NCBI GenBank assembly: GCA_951640165.1
Contig: OX621261.1
Location: 3,410,001-3,474,000 of the forward strand
Direction of reading: 5' to 3'
Source: Pseudoips prasinana
Taxonomy: Eukaryota > Arthropoda > Insecta > Lepidoptera > Nolidae
DNA: 64,000 bases
Shown here: piece after piece, positions 37,453 to 48,400 of the stretch
Position numbering within the stretch: the first letter of the stretch is position 1
How the letters are laid out: each line of letters opens with the position of its first letter
Translations under genes and position numbers: made by a program
The notes under the pieces: model-generated
Databases searched by the model: none
What the model was told of the DNA's origin: nothing
What the model saw: the letters and a program-made list of their open reading frames with translations, nothing else

Positions 37453-37652
37453 TAAGACATTCAGCAATTTTTTAAGTAGGTATCCCTAAAAACTAAATTA
37501 AGTTAAGCATTATCTTTGCTTGTGTGAATAAATCTTTTTTCTGTGTTTATAATCCACTGAAATTAGTTCTCCATTGACAACTGGAATATATTTATATTTT
37601 CATTTACACAAATTGTTAGATAGGGAAATGTAACCCGAGATCCGGGCAAACG

Positions 37653-37909
37653 GTCACCGTAGCCTAGTTGGTAGTGATCCTGCCTACGAAGCTGGTGGTC
37701 CTGGGTTCGAATCCCGGTAAGTGCAAATATTTGTGTGATGAGCACGAATATTTGTTTCTGAGTCATGGATGTTTTCTGTGTATATAAGTATTTATTTATC
37801 TATATAAATATGTATATCGTCGCCTGGCACCCATAGTACAAGCTTTGCTTAGTTTGGGGCTAGGATGATCTGTGTGACATTGTCCCGAGATATTATTATT
37901 ATTATTATT
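37653..37909 (+). repeat. SINE-2, full length
   Basis: Head: TCACCGTAGCCTAGTTGGTA ... GGGTTCGAATCCCGG. Body as in other copies, ending in (ATT)n at 37892-37909. It is the target of the following LINE. Confidence 0.85.
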
Positions 37910-38053
37910 CCAAATTATTTATTTCAAGTTCTTATTTTTTACATATTTATATCTATAAAATTGAATTAAAAAAGAAAACAATAATATATAAATAAATATG
38001 AAAAAAATAGAGGTCCTCCAGCGGCGAGGTTTGACGCCCTAGGCCGCCGGTGG

Positions 38054-40015
38054 TCAGGGCGACAGAGTAAGGAACCTTCTCACAATGCGTGCCGTTCCCA
38101 TTATTGCCGCCTTTTGTATCCGACCCTTGACCCAGTGATCTAGCGAAAGCCTCTTAAGATGTTGGTCGAGGCTCTTCGCTATGAGACCGTTTACGGAGAC
38201 GACTATCGGAACAATTATTGTTGAGTCCACATCCCACATGGCGGTAACCTCGTGAGCCAAAACTAAGTATTTTGACAACTTGTCAGTCTCGGCTCTTACG
38301 AGGTTATCGTCAAATGGGACAGTGATATCAACAATAAATGCCCGGCGCTCCAACTGGTCTACCAAAACGATATCAGGCTTATTGGCAACAATAGTCCTGT
38401 CTGTAATGATAGACCGGTCCCAGTAGAGCTTGGCACGACCGCTTTCGAGAACTGGTTCCGGTACGTACTTGTAGTACGGCACTTCGGAGTCTACAAGACC
38501 ATACCGAAGAGCAAGCTGCTGGTGGATAATCCTGGCAACTTGGTTATGCCTGTGCAAGTACTCGCCGTTGGCAAGATAGGAACAACCGGATACAATGTGT
38601 CTGATGGACTCTCCGGGACGGTGACACGCCCGACAAATGTCGATGGTACCGTCCTTGAAGATGTGCTTCCGATAGTTCCTCGTCTTGACAACTTCATCAG
38701 CAATTGCACAAGCAAAACCTTCAGTTTCACCAAATAGGTCACCAAAACGTAGCCAGGCCACAGATGCTTGTAAGTCCACATGAGCACTATGTAGGGCCTG
38801 GTGGAACCTACCATGAAGCACCTTGCTCTTCCATACGTCAATTCGATCCCGAGTGCTAAGTACGACGGGCTTTCTCAAGTCTTCTTTAGCCAAGGAGAGC
38901 GGCGTGAGTCCGTTGTCAACGGCGGCGACGTCTCGATGCATCCCACACTCAACACCAAGGAAATATTCCCTGAGATTGCACACTTCACGGTTGTGTAGGT
39001 TCTTGGCATTGAGGAAGCCTCGACCCCCACACTTCCGTGGGATATACAATCTCATTAGTGAAGAGTGTGGATGGTGCATACGGTACGTCGTTAGGCGTTT
39101 CCGGACTTTTCGATCCAGGGCATCTAACTCAGTTTGAGTCCACCTTAGTATGCCGAAGGTGTAAACTAGTAGAGGCATTACCCAGCCGTTGAAAGCACGC
39201 ACTTTATTACCACCTGACAATAGACTTTTCAGTACTTTTGTCAAGCGGTTAAAGAAGCGTTCCTTCACCAACTGCCTAATGTCCCCATCTGGGATATTTA
39301 GACACTCAGACATACCAAGGTATTTGTAGGTTTCGGTTTCAGAGAGGGATCTGAGAGACATACTCTCGGTGAGTTGTAAATTATCAGAGTTTACAACTCT
39401 GCCCCTCTGTACATGTATGACCGCACATTTATCTACACCGAACTCCATTCCAATATCACTGCTAAATCTTTCTGTAAGGTTTAGTAGGGATATCAGGTTT
39501 GGTTTATTCGGAGCATATAACTTGAGGTCATCCATATACAGAAGATGAGAAATGGTCTCACCCCCTCTCCGCAACCGATAGCCTAACCCGGAATCCCTCA
39601 GCACAGCGCTCAGAGGATTCAAGGCCAGGCAAAACCACAAGGGACTCAAACTGTCACCCTGGAATATGCCTCGCTCAATCCTTATAGGTTCGGATATCGA
39701 AGGAGTCACTCCGGTTCCTGAAAGACGAAGAACCGTGGTCCACTGTCCCATACACGAGGTAAGAAAGGCGCATAGAGCTGCATCAACTTTATACAACTCT
39801 AGTACCCGCCTTAACCATGTATGGGGCACCGAATCATATGCCTTCTTATAGTCAATCCAGGCAGCGGAGAGACTCCTTCGACCTTTGCGAACCTGTTGGC
39901 TAACGGCCATGTCTATGAGGAGGAGCTTCTTAGTACCACGGGACCCAACCCTACATCCATTCTGAGCAGGATCTAAAACGTGATTGGCATACAAATGCTC
40001 ATTTAATTTTGACAC
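38054..40015 (-). CDS. Dong-like reverse transcriptase and endonuclease region
   Basis: 653 codons in one frame; the Met at 40015 is not a natural start. RT motifs are WIDYKKAYDSVPHTWL (about 53-68), GIFQGDSLSPLWF (116-128) and the catalytic LLYMDDLKLYA (158-168). C461, C464, H473 and C478 form the zinc-knuckle-like motif. KPDIVLVD (546-553) and IVDIT (560-564) form the restriction-like endonuclease core. The function in the family is target-primed reverse transcription. It needs the upstream broken part to be complete. Confidence 0.88.
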   Translation of the reverse strand: MSKLNEHLYANHVLDPAQNGCRVGSRGTKKLLLIDMAVSQQVRKGRRSLSAAWIDYKKAYDSVPHTWLRRVLELYKVDAALCAFLTSCMGQWTTVLRLSGTGVTPSISEPIRIERGIFQGDSLSPLWFCLALNPLSAVLRDSGLGYRLRRGGETISHLLYMDDLKLYAPNKPNLISLLNLTERFSSDIGMEFGVDKCAVIHVQRGRVVNSDNLQLTESMSLRSLSETETYKYLGMSECLNIPDGDIRQLVKERFFNRLTKVLKSLLSGGNKVRAFNGWVMPLLVYTFGILRWTQTELDALDRKVRKRLTTYRMHHPHSSLMRLYIPRKCGGRGFLNAKNLHNREVCNLREYFLGVECGMHRDVAAVDNGLTPLSLAKEDLRKPVVLSTRDRIDVWKSKVLHGRFHQALHSAHVDLQASVAWLRFGDLFGETEGFACAIADEVVKTRNYRKHIFKDGTIDICRACHRPGESIRHIVSGCSYLANGEYLHRHNQVARIIHQQLALRYGLVDSEVPYYKYVPEPVLESGRAKLYWDRSIITDRTIVANKPDIVLVDQLERRAFIVDITVPFDDNLVRAETDKLSKYLVLAHEVTAMWDVDSTIIVPIVVSVNGLIAKSLDQHLKRLSLDHWVKGRIQKAAIMGTARIVRRFLTLSP

Positions 40016-41643
40016 CAGAATGGATGGAGCTTATATATAGTAGGTAAGCACGTGATGGGTCGATAATTCTTTGGATCCGTGGTACTACCAGTTTTATGGA
40101 GCAGAAAAGTGATACCGTTTGTCATAAAAGGTGGGAGGGAGCCAGAATCGATAGCTTCTTGGAATTGAGTAGCCAAGCACGCATGCGAGCTTCGCAACTA
40201 CTTTAGCCAGAAATTATGCAGTCCATCCGGCCCAGGACTTTTCCAGTTATGAGTCGGACGAACCGCATTCCCCACATCAGAGGGGGTAAATTTAATAGAT
40301 TGCATAGGTTGCAAATGTTCACATGAGCGCTTAACTACATCAATCCATTGTCCATCGGTGTGACGTATGGGCGCTGACCAAATATTTTTCCAAAATGAGG
40401 ACATTTCATCCATATTTGGTAAACAACCATCAGTCACACTACTAGAAGTTCCCTCCCACCTTCGATACACTTTTCTTTGGTCACTTTGGAAAGATCGATT
40501 TTGGTGAAACCTATCCGCCCGTTCTTTGTAACGCCGTATACGGTTAGCCCACGCAGAAACTTTCTGCTTCAGGTAGTCTATGCGTTCCGTGACACAGGCA
40601 GTATAATCACGCGGTATTGTACCTGTACCGGCAAATGCCTGTGTCACATAACGCATAACTCTCGGGCGATTGTTACCCGACCTGAAGCAGATTAGCTTGC
40701 CGATGGTCACCCTAGCTGCTGAGATACGTCGCTCGATTCTTTCTTGCCATGCTGGTTTGCCGGCGGTGGGTCGCGTGGACTTGTTGGGTCCTGGAAACCC
40801 AACATGGGCCACCCGGCACGCTGCGACTGCTGCACAGTAAAGAATCGAGTGCGTATCCGCAAGATTTTGGCTAGATTCAAAATATGGTTCTAGCATGCAA
40901 TCTAGGGCGACCACTAGCGCCATATTATGTTTGTGCGTGGGATAACGTGGTAACTGCGGTCTATCACAGACGGATATATCCCTATATTCCAAAATCGCAC
41001 TTTCCAAAGCCCTCCTCAAATGCCCATTATCCTGGGAGCTTACCTGGGTAGCATCCCCAAAGTCCACCGTCTCGGGGCTCGGATCCGCCTGCGCCGATAG
41101 CAAATTAGGCAGCGGAGCGGATATATTATTCCGATTGGCGGTAGACGTGGAGATGACAGCCTCTGCTCGCAGCCGATCAAGTGTAGATCCATCCAGCATA
41201 TGGTTCCGCTGGATGACCCGCACCTGATCGGATAAGCGTTGCTCCGAAACGGTCAGATCTGGTTCAAGGGCCTGAAACAACAGCAACATACGGGAACGGT
41301 AAGCGGTGAGATTGGTTCCCCCCTCTGTCGCCCCATAGTACGCTCGCATGACATTCTCATTATTTAATACTGTCCATCGCATGCGGCGCACTAAACCACC
41401 GGTAGCGGGGATCCCAGTCGAATCTTCAACCCGACGTACTCCCAAGCCGGCCGGAGGTCGTCCCCGCCGCCGTACAGGTGGTAGCGACGACGGCGGAGAA
41501 AAGAACTCGTCGCCCGAGCTCGACGCTACTGCGGAGGTCGGTGGTGCGGAGACTGCAGGTACCGACGACTGCGAGGCGGAGCTGGGTAACGAGTCCGAAG
41601 GTGGTAGGCGTGCGTTATTCTTTCTGGCTCTTGTTATCATCAC
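40003..41643 (-). pseudogene. Dong-like ORF, N-terminal part
   Basis: 481 codons from ATG 41643, then TAG at 40198-40200, then 64 more codons in the same frame to 40003. It has a Ser-rich start, an AT-hook-like RRRGRPP, and MRWTVLNNENVMRAYY, a pattern I associate with this group. The start of the RT domain (KSPGPDGLHNFW, PKNYRPITCLPTIYKL) straddles the stop. The frame is then lost just before the RT core. Confidence 0.8.
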
Positions 41644-42179
41644 AAGTCCGTGTTTTTATAATTTTGAAACGTTTTTCATGGGACTTGACGTTTGTTGTCA
41701 AATCCCAGATAGCAATGAATATTTTTGCATTTTCTTCACATTAAATTTTCTTATTATTATGAATATGAATCTAAACTGTATTTTGAATTTCATTTTAAAA
41801 ATAACACTATTTATAACGGAATTTGGCTTAAAATCTTATTATTATTATTATTATAAACAAGACTGGATGCATTACACCACTCGGACATAGAGGTCGTCAA
41901 TTAGGTAAGTAAAATTAAAATAATCATATATTTTAAAAACCTCTCGCACTTATGCCAAAGGCATTATTTACTAGTCGGCCTTGGGGTGATGCAGAGAAAA
42001 CATGGTAGGTTCTCGAAACATTTGCATTGTATTTATTTTTTCTATATATATTAAGCTAAACGCTCATATAAGTTGACCATCCTTTTTATAGAATGTTAGA
42101 AAATATTAAATGCTACGAAACCAAAGATAACATGATTCTTACAAATCGTGATAGATTTTTTCATAAGCAACACAGAAGG

Positions 42180-42354
42180 CCAGTCCAATTTTTTGACACG
42201 CCTAGAAGAAAGTGTTTGCAGCATTGTTAGTGAATTTTGCTATAATTCTTGTGTTATTTGCTTATTACTTAGTGAATTATAGTGATATTTAAGTTGTGTT
42301 ATCTATAAAATATCGATCTGTGTTGTAAAATTCAAGGAATAATCGCAAAATCTA
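42180..42354 (+). promoter_or_regulatory. alpha-Cat: Possible alpha-Cat 5' UTR exon and start region
   Basis: An untranslated exon must exist because the first coding exon starts at an acceptor. This repeat-poor AT-rich stretch, with a possible initiator context near AGAAGTGT (about 42207) and a possible donor (TCTAG followed by GTAAAAG) near 42354, is a candidate. No TATA box or CpG-rich patch marks it clearly. Confidence 0.22.
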
Positions 42355-44089
42355 GGTAAAAGTCTATCATTATAATGTCAATATATAACCCTACCAAATT
42401 CAATAACCGCATTATCCATTGCTCTTATTCGAAATATAATAAATTTTCCATTTGGTTGGGTTATACGATATTATTTTTTATTTTATTTTCGTCTAAATAA
42501 ACGTAGAAATATTCAAAATAGTAGCTGGTTTTGTAGAAGAAACGTGTTATTTATTATCTTTTATCAAAATACTTATAAAATCACCGTTATATTTCTAAGA
42601 CATCCATTGTTTGCAGTGAGTCACATTTAGGTATCTTATTAATTTGATATCAAGTAAGTGCTTAAGAGTTCCTTGAATCATTTTCCTTCGGATGTCAAAC
42701 GGTACCTAAACGAAATAACAGATGGTTTAAGTAAGCTGCAAGGCATCAACTTCTCAGCTAATTAAAGAAATAATAAAAACTTTCAGAAAACATATTTGTC
42801 ATAATTGCATGTGTAGATATTTTGTTATCAAGAAAGAATGCATGCTATACTCGCAGACCTTTTTTTCGGGTGGCAAGTGTAGGCATTCCCCCTGCCAAAA
42901 AAAATATTTTTTTTTTTTTGGCAGGGGGATAGGATGAGTTGATGATTAGAGATAGAACAAAGTGATTTTCTTAAGTGGCAAATTACCATAAGTTAACATC
43001 ATATTCTATAATGTGGATAAACCAGTGATAATATTGGGTTGGATCTCATATCGAGTCGCCTGAATTTGAGTTAAGTGTGTATATGGGGGGTTAAGGGTGT
43101 TGGTACTAAGTGATAAAACACATTTTTTTTCTGCCGGAGAGGCGCCAAGTTATTTAATTAATTTTTTAAAGTCATAAGACTTCATACAAATGCATAAAAC
43201 AGAAAGCAATTTTGATAAATTTCATAGTGATTTGGATACAGCTACAGCATTGTAATACAATGTAAAAACATTGCTTTCGTGTTTAGAAGTTCTTTTTTTA
43301 AAAGCCTTTACATAATTTTCTGACAAATATCCAAAATTGAATTGTTCCTTGACACTATCATGATATATTTGCAAAAATGTACTTTTATGAAATAATTGGG
43401 GTTAGGTTAGAATGGTGACCATTTAGCGGCCGCCGCGCTAGAAAAACATTAACAATGGATATCTCCATAACCATGGGGTTCTGCGGGATGGGGATGGTAC
43501 AGGAGGGTAGCCCACTCCCCCCTCCCCCCTCAATTCACTTACGTTTGAAGGCGACTTGATTTGAGATATTAACCATAATATTGACTGGAACCATGTTTTA
43601 TTATTAATAATAGTAGTAGTAGAACTCTATAAAATTAAATAAAAGTTTTAAAAAACTACAAGCATACCTTATAATTTGTTCAATATAATTATATAAATGG
43701 ATTAAAACTACATACAAACTAAAAATGTCATTGTAAACTTTGAATCCAACTAAAAAATGCCAATTTCAAGTTAATCCAACATTTTTAAGAGGGTCATAAT
43801 CATGTTAGGGTTTCTGTTAATAACTAACATAGGTATGTATAAAGCTAAAAAGTATGTTAAAAAATTACATTAACCATGGATATCTCCATAACCATGGGGT
43901 TCCGCGGGGTGGGGATGTTACAGGAGGGTAGCCCTCTCCCCCCTCCACCCCTGCCAGACAAATGATTTACTACATATACTACTTTTTTCTATAAAGGCAT
44001 ACTTATATAGATAATTACACCAAGACTCAGGACAAACAGACATGTTCATGCCAACAAATATCTGTCCTGGGTGGGAATCGAAGGAATTT

Positions 44090-44384
44090 ATTGCAACTCC
44101 TGTAAGCCAGGAGCAACAGTAGCATACAATGAAATGTCACTGACCGGTGAGGCTCAGGCATGTCCCAGGGACTAGTTCCTCCCTCTTAGTCTTCATTGCA
44201 ACTCCCGTAAGCCAGGAGCAACAGTGGCATACAATGAAATGACACTAAGTGATGAGTGAGACTCAGGCATATCCTGGGGACTAGTCCTTCCCTGTTACCC
44301 ACCATTGCAACTCCTGTTAGCCAAGGAGCAACATTAGCATACAATGAAATGACACTGAAGGATGAGTGAGGCTCAGGCATTATT
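44090..44384. repeat. Tandem repeat, three ~100-bp units
   Basis: Units share ATTGCAACTCC(T/C)GT, CAGGAGCAACAGT, GCATACAATGAAATG and GAGGCTCAGGCAT. A reversed scrap (GGCTTACAGGAGTTGCAGTG) occurs near 45650. Confidence 0.8.
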
Positions 44385-44426
44385 ATTAAGTGTTTATCAC
44401 ACTAGCAGCTAGTAAGCTGATGCGTA

Positions 44427-44654
44427 TTATGAAAAATTGTCAAGTCTGTTTTTGAAGCAGTTTAAATTGGGTGCCTTTATGACCGTTTCAGGAAGTTTAT
44501 TCCACTCATTGACCACATGCATTGGCAGGAAGTGTTTTAGTGGATTTCTTTTGTGCGGTATTCTGCAAAATTTTAGGGAGTGTCCTCTCAGATATTGATT
44601 ATCACTTAGAGTAAACAAGTCCCTAATTCCTGCTACATTGTAGGACCCAGACAA
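44427..44654 (-). mobile_element. LINE RT C-terminal fragment
   Basis: Minus-strand frame of 75 codons: LRGHSLKFCRIPHKRNPLKH, FLPMHVVNEWNKLPETVIKA and LNCFKNRLDNF, the typical last residues of Jockey/CR1-type LINE polyproteins. Confidence 0.7.
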
Positions 44655-45036
44655 AAGGCGCGGGGAAGGGGTGCAGCACTGCCGTATTTGAATTTGACTA
44701 ATTTCTCTATTCGCCAGACTTCAATAATTATATTTTCAAAATGTGAAAATATAATTATGCCCGAAATCGTAGAACAAAAGTTGTTGCTTAAACAACAGCA
44801 AAATCCCTCTACAACCTTTTAGAAGACTTAGCATTATCAAGAACTTCCGTAAGTTGTATATTAGAATGAGTATCCAAAGCGACATTATTAGGATCATACC
44901 AAATTTGGCTAGGAAGAGGGGGGAACACTGATAGGCAGAGAAGGTGAGTGTTGCTGCATCACAGGGGGCCCCTTACACCTACATCTGAGTCGCAAGCCTC
45001 AGACTATGTCGAGTGTTTCCTCCTCTACAGGTTTCT

Positions 45037-45196
45037 GCACGGTGAACCCATGGAATGCTCAGAATTAGGACCCCGCATTAGCTATATAGTCCTGCGGGGT
45101 TACTAGGGTTACTTTTACAAGTAACCCTAGTAACCTCGCAGGACTATATAGCTAACGTGGAGTCTTAATTCTGAGCATTCCATGGATTCACCGTGC
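45037..45196. repeat. 160-bp near-perfect palindrome upstream of alpha-Cat start
   Basis: Arms of about 80 bp: GCACGGTGAACCCATGGAAT ... TACTAGGGTTACTT, answered by AAGTAACCCTAGTA ... ATTCCATGGATTCACCGTGC. The centre is near 45116 with almost no loop. It ends 53 bp before the acceptor of the first coding exon. Confidence 0.9.
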
Positions 45197-45249
45197 CTCA
45201 CACCTCGCATTCAACCTTAAGCCTTTCGTCGCAATGTTTACTGTTTCAG

Positions 45250-45420
45250 TTATGGCAACTATGACAGACCAGTATGGAACGACGGGGACCCTAACCCTCA
45301 AATGGGATCCTCGGAACTTGGAGATACGTACCATGTCTGTGGAGAGGACCCTGGAGCCGCTGGTGCTACAGGTCACGACGTTGGTCAACAGCAAGGACCG
45401 GGATGCTAAGAAGAAGAGAC
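45250..45420 (+). CDS. alpha-Cat: alpha-Cat first coding exon
   Basis: An acceptor (CTGTTTCAG) precedes 45250, so a 5' UTR exon must lie upstream. The start is ATG 45252 (MATMTDQYGTTGTLTLKWDP); a second Met three codons later is an alternative. It encodes residues 1-56, ending in a Lys/Arg run (KKKRR), with donor GTAAGT in phase 1. This is the conserved N-terminal block of the family. Confidence 0.93.
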
Positions 45421-48400
45421 GTAAGTTGTGCATGCAATATTGATGACTTTTGAGATGGAACCGTGGGGGGGAGTCGTCAGGTGAGATCCTCGCAACTTGG
45501 AGATACGCACCATGTCAATGGAGCCTTTGCACTGGAGGGAAGTGCAACTATTCATTTTCTAACTCCTTGTTTCTTTCTGATTAAATTTCTTGCAGGATCA
45601 GAGACAGTTAAAGTAAGTCCCCGGGACATTGTGGGCCATTGTTGATCCTGGCTTACAGGAGTTGCAGTGGTGGGTAAGAAGGAGGGACTAGTCTCGATAA
45701 ACCCGAAAAATAATTATAAAGGTTTGAGCTCCTTAGGGAGGTCTTTGTCCAGCAGATTATATGATGATATGATGGACTTTGCAAAGCTCACCCAGGCTCT
45801 GAGCAATATATGTGTCGCAGAAATAGTTGTCTATTCATGGGAATATACTTGATGATGGGCTGCACTTTACCGCTGTGCCACATTACATTAGGCACAATAA
45901 AATAAGAATATCTCCGCGCCTGATTTCTGGCCTGTCGTATGAGATAGTCGTCTCACCGGATATGAGAGTCATCATTATCATCATCATATCCACCGATAGA
46001 CGTCCACTGCTGGACAAAAGCCTCCCCCAAAGATCTCCACAATTGCCGGTCTTGCGCTATCCGCATCCAGCGATTTCCTGCAACCCTCAAAAGATCATCG
46101 GTCCATCTTGTAGGGCCGTCCACGCTGCGTCTTCCGGTTCGTGGTCGCCACTCGAGAACCTTTCTGCCCCAGCGGCCGTCGGCTCTACGAGCTATGTGCC
46201 AACAGTCACCATGTTGAGAGAAATTACTGCTGGATGAAGATCTTCCCTAAGGATCTCAACAATGGCAGATCTTGCGCTGGCGGCGTCCATCATCTTCCCG
46301 CGATTCTTCCAAAATTATCGGTTCATATGGGCCTGCTCATACTGCATCTCCCAGTTCGTGGTCGCCATTCAAGAACCTTGCTACCTCAGCCCGTCGATTC
46401 TATGAGTTCTCTGCGCCAAGTACACTGGTACTTCAGCTTGGCATTCTTGGCTAGGATGGTAACTTTTTTCCAGTTGCACGCTTCTTATTTGTAATATTGT
46501 TAAGAGCCGTGTATCTTTCTTTTCATTTAGAACTTTCACTGAGATTATTTCTAATGCCAAAAGATGCTAAATGCGAATATGCGAAAGAGATAGGTGAAGA
46601 CTGGGAGAGCGTTTTCTTCACCTATCTCTGTCTTTTGTATCAGAGAATTAGCACCATCTCTTTCTTTTTATTCTAGAAACATCTAATGTCCATTTCAAAA
46701 CCCTTACTGGTACTGTGACTGTTTTTGGCTAGTCTTCTTTGAGGATAGCTGCCTTATTATTAAGCTAGGAACATTATCGATAATACCTATGTTGTTTCCA
46801 GCTGGCAAGTCGAAGAGGGCGAGTGCTTTAGTAGCCACCGTTGAACGAGCAACTGAGATCTTCATCGAGCGAGGCCAAACGATCGCCTATGAGAACCCGG
46901 AGATCACCCAGCAGATGTTATCTGCTGTAGAGGAGGTCAGGAAGGCTGGTGAGTTCATTTCGTACTTTTCAGATGATTCCTAGTAGTATATCTCAGCTTC
47001 AGTAGTAGAAACGACAGGGACATGGCTGGACTCCATTGATACTGACCAGGAGGATATGTCACCGATAATTGCTTCCAATTCCCCATGTCGCGGCAGTGCG
47101 ACAGGCCTCTTTGGAGGCGGAGGCGGCGCTGGCCGATTAAGGTCCCTTTGGCCCTGGCCTTTCGGCCAACCACCTGGGCCCATGTACACTCGGCGGGTGG
47201 CGGTGGCGCTGACCGCACCGGCATCGTCGCATTCCTAGCCGCAGCAGCCTCTGCGGCGGCAGCCCATCTCCGCTGCCGGCCACCCCGCTTCGCGGTAGGT
47301 GGTACTTGGGGCGGCGCTGCGCTCCCAGCGAGTTGTGGGCGGATGGCCCCCCCGGGAAGACCTCCGCCATGACATCCCAAACGTTGGTCCCAGATGCGCC
47401 CCATTTCTCGCATTTTGCGGTCCAGAATGGCCGCAAATCTATCTTCAGGCGAGACGTGGTCTTCCCGAGCAGGTACAGCACGGGGAGCACCTTAATGTAC
47501 TTTGCTTTTCTGGAAGAGATCAAAATTTAAGTGTATTTTTTACTGCCTCTAGATAGAGAAAGTAGATTAAGAAATGGTTTGTTCCCGCCAGGTGCGGCCA
47601 TGAGCCTGGCCGCGCGAGAGTTCTCGGAGGAGCCGTGCGCGTCCAGTGTGCGCGGCGGTATGGTGCGGGCGGCTAGAGGCTTGCTGTCAGCCGTCACGCG
47701 CCTGCTCATCCTGGCCGACATGGTGGACGTGCACCTGCTGCTGTCCAAGCTCAACACGGTGAGTGCACGGTTAGGGGTGGGATGGCGTGTATTTGACCGC
47801 AATTGCCACCAAATAGCTTGGAATAGTATTGAAACTCGCCATCGTCCCCCGGATTGACCAAGAAGTTCCTGGGACGACGATGCTTACGTGAGATGGAAGA
47901 TGGGGTGTATTTGACCGCCTTTACCACCAAATGACTGGGAGCAGATGTCTGTATTGAAACTGGCCCCCATATCAGAGTATTTGCTGATCTTGACATGCTC
48001 TAGGTAAGTGGTGATCTCTTCGTGTGGTTCGACCAAGAAGTTCCTGGGACGACGATACCTACGTGGCTTGGAGAAGATGTCTGTATAGAGACTGGGTTCT
48101 ATATGACAGTATCCGATGGTGTTCAAATGCTCTGGGTAAGGGGTGATCTCGTCATCCGGATCGTCCAAGAAGTTCCTGGTAGACGATGCTTACGTGGCTT
48201 GGAGAAGATGTCTGTATTGAGGTTGGTCCCCATATGAGAGACAGTATCTGATGGTCTTCACATGCTCTAGGTAAGTGGTGATCTGGTCGTAAGGATCATC
48301 CAAAAAGTTCCTGGAAGACGATGCTTACGTGGCTTGAGGAAGATGTCTGTATTGAGAGGGGTCCCCATATGAGAGTATCTGATGGTCTTGACATGCTTTA

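Larger units (their letters stand above)
37910..41835 (-). mobile_element. Dong/R4-type LINE with restriction-like endonuclease
   Basis: A 3926-bp minus-strand element sits between (ATT)n at 37892-37909 and (TTA)n from 41836. It has the RT of the R2/R4/Dong group, a CX2CX8HX4C motif and a C-terminal PD...D nuclease. Dong elements are known to insert in such simple repeats. The ORF (41643 to 38054) has one in-frame TAG (40198-40200) and one frameshift near 40010-40030, so this copy is inactive but young. Confidence 0.88.
41884..45036. other. Intergenic region upstream of alpha-Cat
   Basis: Mostly unassigned AT-rich sequence. Noted parts: a 43-bp palindrome CCCCCTGCCAAAAA...GGCAGGGGG (42886-42928); two related ~95-bp blocks with TGGATATCTCCATAACCATG (43445-43540, 43870-43960); a SINE-3 piece (43990-44085); a ~105-bp tandem repeat (44090-44384); and a LINE fragment (44427-44654). 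Confidence 0.5.

Noticed and set aside
45599..45615. Microexon in alpha-Cat intron 1 (TTGCAG, GATCAGAGACAGTTAAA, GTAAGT)
   Set aside because: 17 nt would shift the phase between coding exons 1 and 2, and no family counterpart exists.
46955..46981. Extension of alpha-Cat exon 2 past 46948
   Set aside because: The frame stays open for a few codons, but the conserved GTGAGT donor and the phase with exon 3 fix the end at 46948.
47085..47372. Plus-strand GC-rich ORFs in alpha-Cat intron 2
   Set aside because: Several frames are open because of high GC; only the minus strand carries a recognisable motif.
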